A stretch of 64,000 nt of DNA from Acetobacter syzygii (GCF_000964225.1 NZ_BAMZ01000014.1:140482-204481); one strand, 5' to 3'; numbered from the stretch's first letter, positions 38,122 to 47,370 are shown. Notes: a model not told the origin generated them from the letters alone. Made by a program: numbers and translations.

Positions 38122-39669
38122 TTACCCGATTTCTATTCCGATCTGTTTAATGTCGTGGAATTTAATGTCGGGGTTCTGTTCTTCCGTACGGCGCATCATA
38201 AAGTTGGATGTCGCCAGAAAAACCGGGTCATCATCCAGATCATCCGCCATGGCCGAGCGATTGCTGGTGGAAAACGCCTCAATTTTATCCCGCGGCCCTG
38301 TTATCCAGCGCGCCAACGAAAACGGTGTGGAATCAAACCCGATACCAACGCCATATTCTGCACGAAGCCGCGCCTGCAATACATCCAACTGGAGTGTACC
38401 CACCACGCCCACAATGGGTGGAGCACCATCTTGCGGGCGAAAAAGCTGTACAACCCCCTCCTCCGCCAGTTGCACCAGCGCCTGCTTGAGCTTTTTGGCC
38501 TTCATGGCGTCATCCAGGCGGACGCGGCGCAAAATTTCGGGCGCAAAATGCGGCACGCCGGTAAAGCGGATGTCCTCACCCTCCGTAAGCGTATCGCCAA
38601 TGCGCAGGGTGCCATGGTTGGGAATACCCACCACATCACCAGCAAAAGCTTCTTCCGCCAGATGCCGATCCTGCGCAAAAAAGAACTGGGGAGTGTGCAC
38701 TGCAAAACTTTTACCCGTGCGGGTATGTTTAAGCCGCATACCCCGCGTAAGCCGCCCGGAGCAGATGCGCGCAAAAGCAATACGGTCGCGGTGGTTGGGG
38801 TCCATATTAGCTTGAATTTTGAACACCAGAGCTGTCATCCCCGGTTCATCTGCCGTAACGGTGCGGCTTTCCGCCCCTTGTGCACGGGGGGACGGGCCAA
38901 AGGCCACCAGCGCATCCAGCAGATCGGTCACACCAATCTCCTTAATGGCGCTCCCGAAGAAAACCGGGGTCAAATGGCCTGCATCAAATGCCTCGCGGTC
39001 GAATTCCGGCAAGGCGGCTTCGGCCAGCTCCAGTTCCTCGCGCATGTGCGTCAGGCGGTCATCATTATCGGACAGCGGGGTCAGGGTATTCAACTTGCCG
39101 TTCAGCAGGTCATATGTCCCCACAAAGGTCGCTGCACGGCCCACAGGCCATGTGGCGGGGCACGTGTCCAGCGCCAGAGAGGATGCAATCTCATCCAGCA
39201 GGGCAAAGGGGTCCTGTGCCTCGCGGTCCATTTTATTGATAAAGGTAACAATGGGAATATCACGCAGACGGCAGATTTCGAACAGCTTGCGTGTCCGGTC
39301 TTCAATACCTTTTGCGGCGTCGATCACCATGACTGCCGAGTCAACGGCTGTCAGGGTCCGGTACGTATCTTCCGAAAAGTCTTCGTGTCCGGGTGTATCC
39401 AGCAGGTTAAACACGCACCCGCCATATTCGAACGTCATGACCGAGCTGACGACGGAAATACCACGGTCACGCTCAATTGCCATCCAGTCCGAACGTGTGC
39501 GACGACGTTCGCCCTTGGCCCGTACGTTACCCGCCAGCTGAATGGCACCACCGGCACGCAAAATACGCTCGGTCAGTGTGGTCTTACCCGCATCAGGATG
39601 CGAGATGATCGCAAACGTACGACGGCGGGCAATTTCCTTACCCAGTTCAGGATTGGCGGTATCAGACAT
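38122..39669 (-). CDS. prfC: Peptide chain release factor 3
   Basis: Translational GTPase that recycles release factors 1 and 2, 515 residues. G motifs: SHPDAGKTT at about 23-31 (G1), RDRGISVVSS (G2 region), DTPGHEDFSEDTYRTL (G3) and INKMDRE (G4). The ERILRAGGAIQLAGNV region is typical of RF3 rather than EF-G or LepA. It lies downstream of rpsD on the same strand, separated by a hairpin. Confidence 0.96.
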   Translation of the reverse strand: MSDTANPELGKEIARRRTFAIISHPDAGKTTLTERILRAGGAIQLAGNVRAKGERRRTRSDWMAIERDRGISVVSSVMTFEYGGCVFNLLDTPGHEDFSEDTYRTLTAVDSAVMVIDAAKGIEDRTRKLFEICRLRDIPIVTFINKMDREAQDPFALLDEIASSLALDTCPATWPVGRAATFVGTYDLLNGKLNTLTPLSDNDDRLTHMREELELAEAALPEFDREAFDAGHLTPVFFGSAIKEIGVTDLLDALVAFGPSPRAQGAESRTVTADEPGMTALVFKIQANMDPNHRDRIAFARICSGRLTRGMRLKHTRTGKSFAVHTPQFFFAQDRHLAEEAFAGDVVGIPNHGTLRIGDTLTEGEDIRFTGVPHFAPEILRRVRLDDAMKAKKLKQALVQLAEEGVVQLFRPQDGAPPIVGVVGTLQLDVLQARLRAEYGVGIGFDSTPFSLARWITGPRDKIEAFSTSNRSAMADDLDDDPVFLATSNFMMRRTEEQNPDIKFHDIKQIGIEIG

Positions 39670-39711
39670 AAATCAGTTCCGGAGCTTCTGGCATGAGTAA
39701 AAACGGCAAAC

Positions 39712-39742
39712 GCCGGATGGAGAGAAACCCCTCCACCCGGCG
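39712..39742 (-). terminator. Stem-loop after rpsD
   Basis: GCCGGATGGAG pairs with CTCCACCCGGC (one mismatch). On the minus strand the stem is followed by GTTTGCCGTTTTT, a broken T run. Possibly a partial terminator between rpsD and prfC. Confidence 0.5.
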
Positions 39743-39768
39743 CCCACAGGTCGAACCGGAGTTCCCGA

Positions 39769-40386
39769 TTAACGGGAGTAGAATTCGACCACCAGGTTCG
39801 GTTCCATCTGCACCGGATACGGCACATCGGAAAGCTGCGGGCCACGCAGGAACGTGCCCTTCATCTGGCGATGATCGACTTCCATGTATTCTGGCACATC
39901 ACGCTCAGCGGACTGTGTTGCATCCAGAACAATAGCAAGCTGCTTGGATTTTTCACGCACTTCAATCACATCACCATCCTTAACAATGTAGGAAGGGATG
40001 TTCAGCTTGCGGCCGTTAACCAGAATGTGGCCATGGCTGATGAACTGACGTGCAGCAAACGGCGTGATCGCGAACTTCATGCGGTAGATAACCGCATCCA
40101 GACGGCGTTCGAGCAGGTTGATCAGGTTTTCAGACGTATCGCCTTTACGACGCACGGCTTCCTGATAGTAACGGCGGAACTGCTTTTCCGTAATGTTACC
40201 GTAGTAGCCTTTGAGCTTCTGCTTGGCCATCAGCTGGACAGAGAAGTCAGAGGGCTTGCCCTTGCGGCGCTGACCATGCTGACCCGGACCGTATTCACGA
40301 CGGTTAACGGGGGACTTTGCACGGCCCCACAGGTTTACGCCAAGGCGGCGGTTAATTTTATATTTGCTCTCAAGGCGCTTGCTCAT
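39769..40386 (-). CDS. rpsD: 30S ribosomal protein S4
   Basis: Primary 16S rRNA-binding protein and assembly initiator, 205 residues, the normal length. Starts [22 protein letters not shown] at ATG 40386 (an upstream ATG at 40401 adds five residues and lacks conservation). The S4 RNA-binding domain is in [33 protein letters not shown]. It stands apart from the alpha operon, as in other alphaproteobacteria. Confidence 0.97.
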   Translation of the reverse strand: MSKRLESKYKINRRLGVNLWGRAKSPVNRREYGPGQHGQRRKGKPSDFSVQLMAKQKLKGYYGNITEKQFRRYYQEAVRRKGDTSENLINLLERRLDAVIYRMKFAITPFAARQFISHGHILVNGRKLNIPSYIVKDGDVIEVREKSKQLAIVLDATQSAERDVPEYMEVDHRQMKGTFLRGPQLSDVPYPVQMEPNLVVEFYSR

Positions 40387-40409
40387 AAGTGCGCTCTTCA
40401 TCTCTCAAC

Positions 40410-40510
40410 AGGCGGGCTGGGAGAAACAGCCCGTCATTACACCGGTAGTCCCCGTCCACCACGGATCGGAGCGGGCGCACACCGCATTACCAGCCCACTG
40501 GGCTGGCCGG
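40410..40510 (-). promoter_or_regulatory. Structured leader of rpsD
   Basis: The roughly 300-base gap between rpsD and the HdeD-like gene (40387-40686) contains two clean hairpins on the rpsD side: CGGGCTG/CAGCCCG at 40413-40433, about 27 bases before the start, and CCAGCCC-AC-TGGGCTGG at 40490-40506. S4 regulates its own synthesis in other bacteria through mRNA structures, so an autoregulatory leader is possible. The rest of the gap, towards the HdeD-like gene, shows nothing else. Confidence 0.35.
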
Positions 40511-40686
40511 TCTGTCCACATTCCCGGCAATGGTCGCAGGATTTACGAGAACGTCAGCGCCCTGTCAACAAAAGCTGTGCGAAGTAATGGCCGTATCACT
40601 CCCCCCACGCCGATTTTGCTTTTCCCACCACCACGCAACATACTATCACAACAACATTTATCCTCTGACATGCAAGGATGCATTCC

Positions 40687-41229
40687 ATGCCATTTGCACA
40701 CAAATGGACCCTCTTTGTCGGGTTGGGCATTGCACTGGTCATACTCGGCTTTGTTGCCTGTGTTGATGCCGTGTCCGTTACGCTTGCCAGCACCATGTTT
40801 ATTGGGGTGCTGCTTATTTTTGCCGGGATCATGCAGGGGGTTCATGCCCTTGCAGTCAAGGACTGGGGCGGCTTCCTGTTCTCTCTGCTTTGTGCCGGGC
40901 TTTACATTGTTGCCGGAGCACTGCTGATCAAGGAGCCTGTATCCGGCTCTGTCGCAATTACGGTTTTTGCATCGGTCTGCTTTGTTGTTGTGGGTGTTCT
41001 GCGCTCGGTCATGGCGTTGCAGTACCGCAATCTGCCGGGCTGGGGCATTATTCTGGGGAGCGGGTTGATCAGCCTTGTTGTGGGCGTGTGCCTATACGCC
41101 AGCCTGCCCTGGTCGGGGCTATGGCTGATTGGCACATTTATTGCCGTGGAACTGATTGCCAGCGGTATTGGCTGGATACAGTTTGGCCTTGCCCTACGCC
41201 AGAACACACCGCCTTCTGGCAACCTGTAA
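40687..41229 (+). CDS. HdeD-like membrane protein (DUF308)
   Basis: A 180-residue protein with about six hydrophobic helices (LFVGLGIALVILGFVACV, then LASTMFIGVLLIFAGIMQG and so on) typical of the HdeD/DUF308 family, linked to acid resistance in E. coli. ATG 40687 is preferred because AAGGA lies 8 bases upstream; ATG 40678 is too close to it. Acid resistance would suit an acetic acid bacterium, but that is inference from the family only. Confidence 0.83.
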   Translation: MPFAHKWTLFVGLGIALVILGFVACVDAVSVTLASTMFIGVLLIFAGIMQGVHALAVKDWGGFLFSLLCAGLYIVAGALLIKEPVSGSVAITVFASVCFVVVGVLRSVMALQYRNLPGWGIILGSGLISLVVGVCLYASLPWSGLWLIGTFIAVELIASGIGWIQFGLALRQNTPPSGNL

Positions 41230-41239
41230 ATACGACGCC

Positions 41240-41273
41240 ACAGGCGCGGAGTTCTTTACTCCCCGCCTGTTTT
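41240..41273 (+). terminator. Terminator of the HdeD-like gene
   Basis: ACAGGCGCGGAG and CTCCCCGCCTGT pair with one mismatch over TTCTTTA, followed by TTTTG. The stop codon of the convergent antiporter gene lies in the loop. Confidence 0.75.
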
Positions 41274-43898
41274 GCCCTCCGCCGGAGCGGTGGCGTCCGG
41301 CTTGTCTGGCGGCATCAGCGCAAGCACCCCGCCGTCCGATGCCAGTAGTGCTCTGGCTGCCAGACCATCCTCATCCATTGCTGCAATTTTCTGTTTGGGC
41401 AGGAGCGAGGTCGGGCGTTCGCCTGCTTCCCGCTTACGCAGAATGGTCTCTATATTCTGCATGACCACAGGGTAATCATCGACCAGACGGCGGAAGCGCG
41501 ATGCCTTGATTGCCATAAAGTGGCCGAACTGTACTGCCCGCACGTTGCCCACACACCGCCAGCGATGAAGAGCCTCCTGCGCGCCCAGCAGGTCCCCTGC
41601 CCCATAAAGCTCATCCACCCCTGCCACATGCGCCTCAACCAGCCCTGCGCTGATAAAATAGACGTAGCGCATCTTCTGCCCCTTACGGCAGAGCATTTCC
41701 TGCGGAGCAACAAACCGGAGGGATGTGGTGGTCGCCAGATCATGCAGTTCTGCACCCGGCAGCCCCCTGAACACGGCAGCGTTTTTAATGCGGTCCTCAA
41801 TGCCGCTCCGCAGGTCAAAGCTCAACCTTTTGTTCAGCCGGTGCCTGCGCCGCTCCAGTTCCTTCAGCAGCTCTCGGTTCAGTTCGTCACTAATAAGGGA
41901 TTCCGCAAGCAGGGTATCGTATTCCTCCCCTTCCAGCCGCAGGGCGATCTGGCGGAAAATACGGTTTTCCAGTGCTTCCGCATAACCATGGTAATGCAGG
42001 CGCAGGGTCTCAAGCGCCTCATCCAGCAGTTTGCGCTGGCGAGAGAGCACCTCGGCCACAATCTCTCCAATACGGCTACCCAATGTTGGTTCCAGCCGTT
42101 CACGCATAAAACGGGTGAGCGAGATGGAAATAAAGTGCGCCACCATCAGCATTTCAAACCGCTCGGCCATACACAGCATGAGTGGCCTGTCCCAGCGCAG
42201 GTGATTATGCACCCACTGGGCCAGTTTAAAACGGAAGGACGGGCTAAGCCGCCGCCGCAATGCCCGCACGTAGCCAAGCCTCCCTTCCAGCCGTGCACCA
42301 TCAATTGCGGCTTCGGATGAACGGAGCAGGGTTTCCATCACCCTGCGGGACAATCCCTGCATACGGAACAGGTCCAGCAGCAGGGACCGCTCCTGACTGG
42401 CAATGGTAATCAGCGCCAGATTAACGCGCTGGGTATCGGACAGGGCCTGATCAAACACATTGGCCGCCTGCTCCTCCTCGGAGCGCCGTTCAATCTGGTC
42501 CAGCACAGGGCGTGTGGCATCCGCACTAAAGCCGAGTTCTCCGCCCAGTTCCTCGGCCCGCTCGCGCACATTGCCCAGACCAATCCCAAGGACCTGATGC
42601 CGCATGGCCTCATCAATGGAAGAAAGCTGGTCAAGCTTCAAAAACAGGACCAGTGAGCGCAGGGTCGTGCCGTTGATCAGCAGGGTGATCAACACAAAGC
42701 CTGTAGCGATGATACCGATAAAATGGGCAATGGGCGTGGCCACATGTTCGTTTTCCGTTACGGCCAGCGCCAGTGCGAGCGTAATGGCTCCACGCAGCCC
42801 ACCCCAGACCATGGTAACCTTGAACGGTGTTGGCACAGGCGGGGAAAGACGGGACCATGCCAGCAGCGGCAACATGCCAAACACCACAGCCCCACGGGCA
42901 ACCAGCCCCGCAACACTTGCGATAAGAATAAGCACCCAGTCCCAACGGGTCATGCCAACCAGCAGATGCGGCACCAGCATGGATGCCAGCACAAACACCA
43001 GAGATCCGGCCCAGAACACCAACTGCTGCCACAACTGGTTAAGGAACAGCCATGTTTGCGGGCGCACGGTTGATGGCCCGTAAACCGAAAGGGTCAACCC
43101 CGCAGCGGCCGTTGCCACCACGCCAGACACCCCCAGAAACTCATCGGAGATGATATAAACAACATAAGGCAAGGCAACACTGAGCGTAATTTCCGCCGCA
43201 GAACTACCAATGGCCGACATCATGGCCAGCGTCAGCCGTCCGCACAGCACGCCAACCACCAGCGCCCCGACAAAGGAAACAACAAACGAGACAACCGCTT
43301 CCCCCGGATGAATGGCACGGTGCAGGGTTACCGAAGGCAGCAGGATGGAAAAAATGGAAATGGCGGCCGCGTCATTCAGCAATGCCTCCCCTTCCACCAG
43401 ACGTGTCAGGCGGGTGGAGGCACCAATATCGCGGAAGATACCAGCCACGGCAGACGGGTCCGTAGTGGCCACAATGGACCCGAGCAGCAGACAGACCACA
43501 AGGGGCATACCCGCAAAGGGCATAAGCGCAAAACCAATAAGCGCTGTGGAAAGTGCTACGGCAACAACAGCCAGTAGCAGAACCGTTGCCGCCTCGTGCG
43601 CAAGGCGGCGCACATCAATCGCCAACGCGCCTTGGAAAACCAGAACGGGAAGAAAGATCAGCAGGAACGACTCACTGCTAATGGGGAAGTCCAGCAAGGT
43701 CTCGGCTATGCCGCTCAGCGCGGAGGCATAGGATGTGCGCAAGGCAAAATCAGCCAAAGAACCAATGATAATGCCAACAATAGCCAGCAGAACCGTCTCG
43801 GACAGTTCAAGCTTGCGGGCAATCGGCTGCACGGCGCTAACAACAACCAGCAGGAGCGCAATAACAAGAAGTATCGCAGCCAGACCTGTTACCGCCAT
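41256..43898 (-). CDS. CPA1-family Na+/H+ antiporter with C-terminal cyclic-nucleotide-binding-like domain
   Basis: An 880-residue protein. The first 420 residues hold about 12 membrane helices of a CPA1 exchanger; the ion-binding pair is in VEGEALLNDAAAISIFSI (Asn-Asp) and a conserved WGGLRGAITLALAL helix follows. A long cytoplasmic helical region spans about 430-700. A cyclic-nucleotide-binding-like domain occupies about 705-825 (FRGLPGAELHDLA, CRKGQKMRYVYFISAGLVEAHV, GAGDLLGAQEAL). The phosphate-binding cassette is not canonical, so ligand binding is uncertain. Similar architecture is known from sperm-type NHE relatives. Likely role: pH or ion homeostasis. Confidence 0.88.
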   Translation of the reverse strand: MAVTGLAAILLVIALLLVVVSAVQPIARKLELSETVLLAIVGIIIGSLADFALRTSYASALSGIAETLLDFPISSESFLLIFLPVLVFQGALAIDVRRLAHEAATVLLLAVVAVALSTALIGFALMPFAGMPLVVCLLLGSIVATTDPSAVAGIFRDIGASTRLTRLVEGEALLNDAAAISIFSILLPSVTLHRAIHPGEAVVSFVVSFVGALVVGVLCGRLTLAMMSAIGSSAAEITLSVALPYVVYIISDEFLGVSGVVATAAAGLTLSVYGPSTVRPQTWLFLNQLWQQLVFWAGSLVFVLASMLVPHLLVGMTRWDWVLILIASVAGLVARGAVVFGMLPLLAWSRLSPPVPTPFKVTMVWGGLRGAITLALALAVTENEHVATPIAHFIGIIATGFVLITLLINGTTLRSLVLFLKLDQLSSIDEAMRHQVLGIGLGNVRERAEELGGELGFSADATRPVLDQIERRSEEEQAANVFDQALSDTQRVNLALITIASQERSLLLDLFRMQGLSRRVMETLLRSSEAAIDGARLEGRLGYVRALRRRLSPSFRFKLAQWVHNHLRWDRPLMLCMAERFEMLMVAHFISISLTRFMRERLEPTLGSRIGEIVAEVLSRQRKLLDEALETLRLHYHGYAEALENRIFRQIALRLEGEEYDTLLAESLISDELNRELLKELERRRHRLNKRLSFDLRSGIEDRIKNAAVFRGLPGAELHDLATTTSLRFVAPQEMLCRKGQKMRYVYFISAGLVEAHVAGVDELYGAGDLLGAQEALHRWRCVGNVRAVQFGHFMAIKASRFRRLVDDYPVVMQNIETILRKREAGERPTSLLPKQKIAAMDEDGLAARALLASDGGVLALMPPDKPDATAPAEGKTGGE

Positions 43899-44162
43899 AC
43901 CTGAGCCCCTCTTTCCAAAAACCTAACTGATTCTGCCCTTGCTAACATAATGATAAGGCAAGGAAATGGCAGCCTCATTCTCTCTGGCTCCGCTTTTAAC
44001 AGGCCGGAGGCAACCATACCACACCCGCAATGACAGGTCTGGAACATGCATACAACGCATAACGCAGCATAATTGCGGCAGCTTCTGGCACCTCAAAACA
44101 GGGCCGCGAACCAAATTGGGCAAGACTTTCCGGCAGGGCAGATTAGGAGTATGCTCACTGGT

Positions 44163-44387
44163 ATGAGAAAAATAATGCGCTCCCGCCTTCAACTTGCCAT
44201 GCTTGTGCTTGCGGTCACTGGGCTTTCGGCCTGTGCGGAAGACCCCAATGCACATTATTACCACTCCCGCAAACATGTCGGACAGACGACCCCCAACTGG
44301 TACCGGCCACCCGTAACACCGCAAAATACCTTCCATTACCAAAAGCCAACCCGGCATAATGGCGAGGTTCTGAAATATGACCAGTAA
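44163..44387 (+). CDS. Small lipoprotein of unknown function
   Basis: A 74-residue protein: MRKIMRSRLQLAMLVLAVTGLSAC is a lipoprotein signal with lipobox LSAC, followed by a short polar mature part rich in His, Tyr and Pro (AEDPNAHYYHSRKHVGQTTPNWYRPP). Starts at 44151, 44163 and 44175 are all in frame; 44163 sits about 12 bases from AGGAG. The end overlaps the next gene by 11 bases. No family recognised. The gap before it (43899-44162) shows no other feature. Confidence 0.7.
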   Translation: MRKIMRSRLQLAMLVLAVTGLSACAEDPNAHYYHSRKHVGQTTPNWYRPPVTPQNTFHYQKPTRHNGEVLKYDQ

Positions 44388-44559
44388 TGACCGCACGGAA
44401 AAAGTTGTACGCATAGCCATTGCTGTCGGTGCCATTATGGTTGGCATTATTGTTATGTGTTCCATGTATTCCGGCTTTGCCGCCCTTATGACCGGGCAGC
44501 CCATACCGGGGCAACCCGACCAGCCTGCCCAGACCACGGGCCAGAATGCGGACCATTAA
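44377..44559 (+). CDS. Small single-helix membrane protein
   Basis: A 60-residue protein with one membrane helix at about residues 12-37 (RIAIAVGAIMVGIIVMCSMYSG) and a Pro/Gln-rich C-terminal tail. GAGG lies 9 bases before ATG 44377. It overlaps the lipoprotein gene by 11 bases at its start and the binding-protein gene by 14 bases at its end, which argues for a real, translationally linked gene. Function unknown. Confidence 0.68.
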   Translation: MTSNDRTEKVVRIAIAVGAIMVGIIVMCSMYSGFAALMTGQPIPGQPDQPAQTTGQNADH

Positions 44560-46246
44560 AGCGCTTACCCGCTTTTGTATGCTGGCGGGTACCGGGCTGA
44601 TCTGCTGCGCCCAACCTGCATGGAGCGCTCCCTTACAGGCCCCACACCTGCCGGACCATGCCGGGGGAACCCTCCGTCTGGTCGCGGCTGCATCTGGCGG
44701 TACACTGGACCCGCAGATTAACTACACAGGCAAATATATTAACCTGTTTGCCAATGTGTATGACGGGCTGACCACGTTCCGCAAAATCCCCGGTCCAAAC
44801 GGCAAGGATGTTGTGCCTGATCTGGCTGAGGCACTCCCCACCCCGCAGGATGGCGGACTGACTTACAGCTTTACGCTCCGCCCCAATATTCACTTCTCCA
44901 ACGGGCAGCCTGTGACCACGGCAGATGTTGTGGCCTCCTTCCAACGGCTTTTTAAGGTTGGTTCACCCACTGCCGGGGCATTTTATGGCGCTATTGTGGG
45001 GGCAGATACCTGCCTGCGCACACCCTCGCGCTGCACTCTTGAACATGGAGTGGAGGCAGACGCTGGCACCAGACGCATAACATTCCACCTGACCCACCCC
45101 GATACCGAATTTTTGCAAAAACTTGCGTTTACACACGCCGTTATTTTGCCAGCCAGCACGCCGGACCACGACACAGGCAATACTCCCCTGCCCGGCACCG
45201 GCCCTTACAGGCTGGAAGCCTATGACCCGAACAACTTTCTTACCCTGGCCCGCAACCCTGCTTTTTACGTCTGGAACCCTGATGCCCAACCCGCAGGTTA
45301 CCCGGACAGAATAGAATATACCTTTGGCATTCCCGAAGAAGCCGCCGTAACCGCGGTAGAGAACGGGCAATATGACTGGATGGCAGATCCTGTTCCCCTT
45401 GATCGGCTTGGGGAACTTGGCAGCCGCTTTATCGGGCAAACGCATGTCATGCGTTATGCCTCCCTCTATTTTTTACCCATGAACATGCACGAAGCCCCTT
45501 TTACAGACGTAAGGGTGCGTCAGGCGGTCAACTACGCTCTTAACCGCAAAGCTCTGGTTATCCTGTACGGCGGACCTGGCATTGCACACCCTTTGTGCGG
45601 TCTTGTTCCCTCTGTTCTACAGGTTAGCGGGCAAACATGCCCTTACACACGGGGGGCTTCAGTTGCCGTTCCAGCACAACGCTGGACCGCCCCAGACATG
45701 ACCATAGCCCGCCAGCTGGTGCGCGAGAGTGGAACCGCCGGGCAAAAAGTAACGCTGGTGGTGGCCAACACCAGCACCGAAATGGCCATGGGTGTGTGGA
45801 TACGGGACATGCTTCAGTCCCTCGGGTATCAGGCTGCATTGCGCCCACTTAGCAGCAGCCTGCATCTGGCCTACATCCAGAATACGGACAACCATGTGCA
45901 GATCGCCCTGACTGGGTGGTCTGCGGATTACCCCTCCCCTTCCAATTTTTTAGATGCCTTGTTCGGGTGCGAAAATTTTCATCCTCACTCCGACAGTTCC
46001 ATCAATATACCGGGGTTTTGTGACCCCCACACACAATCGGTCATGGATCGCGCCAAAACAGATGTGAGCCTGAGCACCGAGCAGCGGAACCAGTTGTGGG
46101 TGGAAGCCAACAGGCTGATTATGGAACAGGCCGCAGCCGCCCCATTGATGGAAAAAGACAACGTGGTGCTTACATCCACCCGCGTGAAGAACTTTTTTTA
46201 CACGGACGTAAACCAGCTCCTGTTTTCTCAGGTCTGGTTACACTAG
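44546..46246 (+). CDS. Periplasmic peptide-binding protein of an ABC transporter (SBP family 5)
   Basis: A 566-residue extracytoplasmic solute-binding protein of the DppA/OppA family. Signal peptide of about 27 residues (LICCAQPAWSA ends it). The family core is visible: ASGGTLDPQINYTGKYINLFANVYDGL, PDLAEALPTPQDGGLTYSFTLRPNIHFSNGQPVTTADVVAS, and VRQAVNYALNRKALV further on. No permease or ATPase gene is next to it, so it must work with a transporter encoded elsewhere or serve another role. It overlaps the small membrane gene. Confidence 0.88.
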   Translation: MRTIKALTRFCMLAGTGLICCAQPAWSAPLQAPHLPDHAGGTLRLVAAASGGTLDPQINYTGKYINLFANVYDGLTTFRKIPGPNGKDVVPDLAEALPTPQDGGLTYSFTLRPNIHFSNGQPVTTADVVASFQRLFKVGSPTAGAFYGAIVGADTCLRTPSRCTLEHGVEADAGTRRITFHLTHPDTEFLQKLAFTHAVILPASTPDHDTGNTPLPGTGPYRLEAYDPNNFLTLARNPAFYVWNPDAQPAGYPDRIEYTFGIPEEAAVTAVENGQYDWMADPVPLDRLGELGSRFIGQTHVMRYASLYFLPMNMHEAPFTDVRVRQAVNYALNRKALVILYGGPGIAHPLCGLVPSVLQVSGQTCPYTRGASVAVPAQRWTAPDMTIARQLVRESGTAGQKVTLVVANTSTEMAMGVWIRDMLQSLGYQAALRPLSSSLHLAYIQNTDNHVQIALTGWSADYPSPSNFLDALFGCENFHPHSDSSINIPGFCDPHTQSVMDRAKTDVSLSTEQRNQLWVEANRLIMEQAAAAPLMEKDNVVLTSTRVKNFFYTDVNQLLFSQVWLH

Positions 46247-46260
46247 CGGCATCGCAAGTG

Positions 46261-46283
46261 TTATCCACAGAATCTGTGGATGA
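46261..46283. promoter_or_regulatory. Inverted pair of DnaA-box-like sequences forming a hairpin
   Basis: TTATCCACA (46261-46269) is a perfect consensus DnaA box. TGTGGATGA (46275-46283) is its near-complement on the other strand. Together ATCCACAG and CTGTGGAT form an 8-base stem with a 3-base loop, in the 86-base gap between convergent genes. There are too few boxes and no AT-rich unwinding region for an origin. It may titrate DnaA, or simply be a transcript-end hairpin that happens to match. Confidence 0.4.
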
Positions 46284-46332
46284 AATGCAGGACAAGTCTG
46301 GAATGACTGCGGGATAACACACAAAAACCCGA

Positions 46333-47370
46333 TTATTCCGCCCCAAGCCGCTTAAGCACCCGCGCCCTGATCCCCTCTGGCAGGGGCACGTAATCAAGCT
46401 GCTGGGTTACGGTTGCCCCATCCACCACGCCCCAACGGAAAAAGCGCCGTACCGCAACACCCTGATTATCAGGCGTGATCGTAGCGGGGAACAGCACGTA
46501 GGTTGTGGTAATAATCGGCCAGCTTTCCGCCCCACTTACATCGTTCAGGGAGGCCGTCAGATCAGCCTCGTCCCATTGTGCAGCATCCGCCGCATGGGCA
46601 AAGCTACTGGCAGAAGCACTCACAAAAAAACCATCATGGTTCTGCATCTGCACAAGTGCCAGATGGTTACGTGCCGCATAAGCATACTCAAGGTAGCCAA
46701 TACTGCCTGCCGTGTTTTGCACATAGGCCGCAATACCATCATTCCCACGGGCACCCGCCCCAACAGGCCATGCAACAGAGGTTCCCTTACCCACACCCTC
46801 GCGCCATTGTGGAGACACATGAGCAAGATAGTCAGTAAAAACGTAGGTTGTGCCTGAACCATCTGCCCTGTGCAAAGGCGCAATCACCTGATCTGGCAGG
46901 TGCAACCCCGGATTGAGTGCGGCAATCCGGCTATCATTCCACTGGGTAATGGTGCCATCGTATATGGCGGCCAGCACGGGGCCACTCAGGCGTAAAGCCC
47001 CTTTGGCAATACCGGGCACATTAGCAGTAACCACCACACCACCAATGGCCGTTGGCACCTGCACAAGATGTGCAGCCTCCAGCCGGGCATGAGCCATTGG
47101 TGCATCAGAAGCGCCAAAATCCACAGTACCGGCCAAAATCTGGTTCTGCCCTGCCCCGGAGCCAATGGTCTGGTAATTAACCTGCACTCCAATGCCGGAC
47201 GAAGCCGCAGCCGACCAAGCCTGATACAACGGCGCAGCAAAACTGGACCCTGCGCCAGTGACTTCCTCCGCCTGCCCAACGTGGGGCAGGCCAAAACCAC
47301 CGCAAAGCAGCAGAACGGCAAAACCGGCTTTAACCCAGCGGCGTACCCGAATGGGGTGGTAACATGCCAT
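46333..47370 (-). CDS. pstS: Phosphate ABC transporter substrate-binding protein
   Basis: Periplasmic phosphate-binding protein, 345 residues. Signal peptide of about 34 residues ending VGQA. The PstS signature TGAGSSFAAPLYQAW, then YQTIGSGAGQNQILAGTVDFGASDAPM, and the RADGSGTTYVFTDYL phosphate-binding loop are clear. ATG 47370 follows a good ribosome site (AAGGAG). It lies only 29 bases after pheT on the same strand, and no pstC, pstA, pstB or phoU is near, so it is an orphan copy or uses a transporter elsewhere. Confidence 0.92.
   Translation of the reverse strand: MACYHPIRVRRWVKAGFAVLLLCGGFGLPHVGQAEEVTGAGSSFAAPLYQAWSAAASSGIGVQVNYQTIGSGAGQNQILAGTVDFGASDAPMAHARLEAAHLVQVPTAIGGVVVTANVPGIAKGALRLSGPVLAAIYDGTITQWNDSRIAALNPGLHLPDQVIAPLHRADGSGTTYVFTDYLAHVSPQWREGVGKGTSVAWPVGAGARGNDGIAAYVQNTAGSIGYLEYAYAARNHLALVQMQNHDGFFVSASASSFAHAADAAQWDEADLTASLNDVSGAESWPIITTTYVLFPATITPDNQGVAVRRFFRWGVVDGATVTQQLDYVPLPEGIRARVLKRLGAE

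Noticed and set aside
38092..39696. A 534-codon open frame on the plus strand across prfC
   Set aside because: Complementary shadow of a well-conserved release factor gene; the predicted protein has no recognisable pattern.
46261..46283. Replication origin
   Set aside because: Only two DnaA-like boxes, no AT-rich unwinding element and no origin-linked genes.
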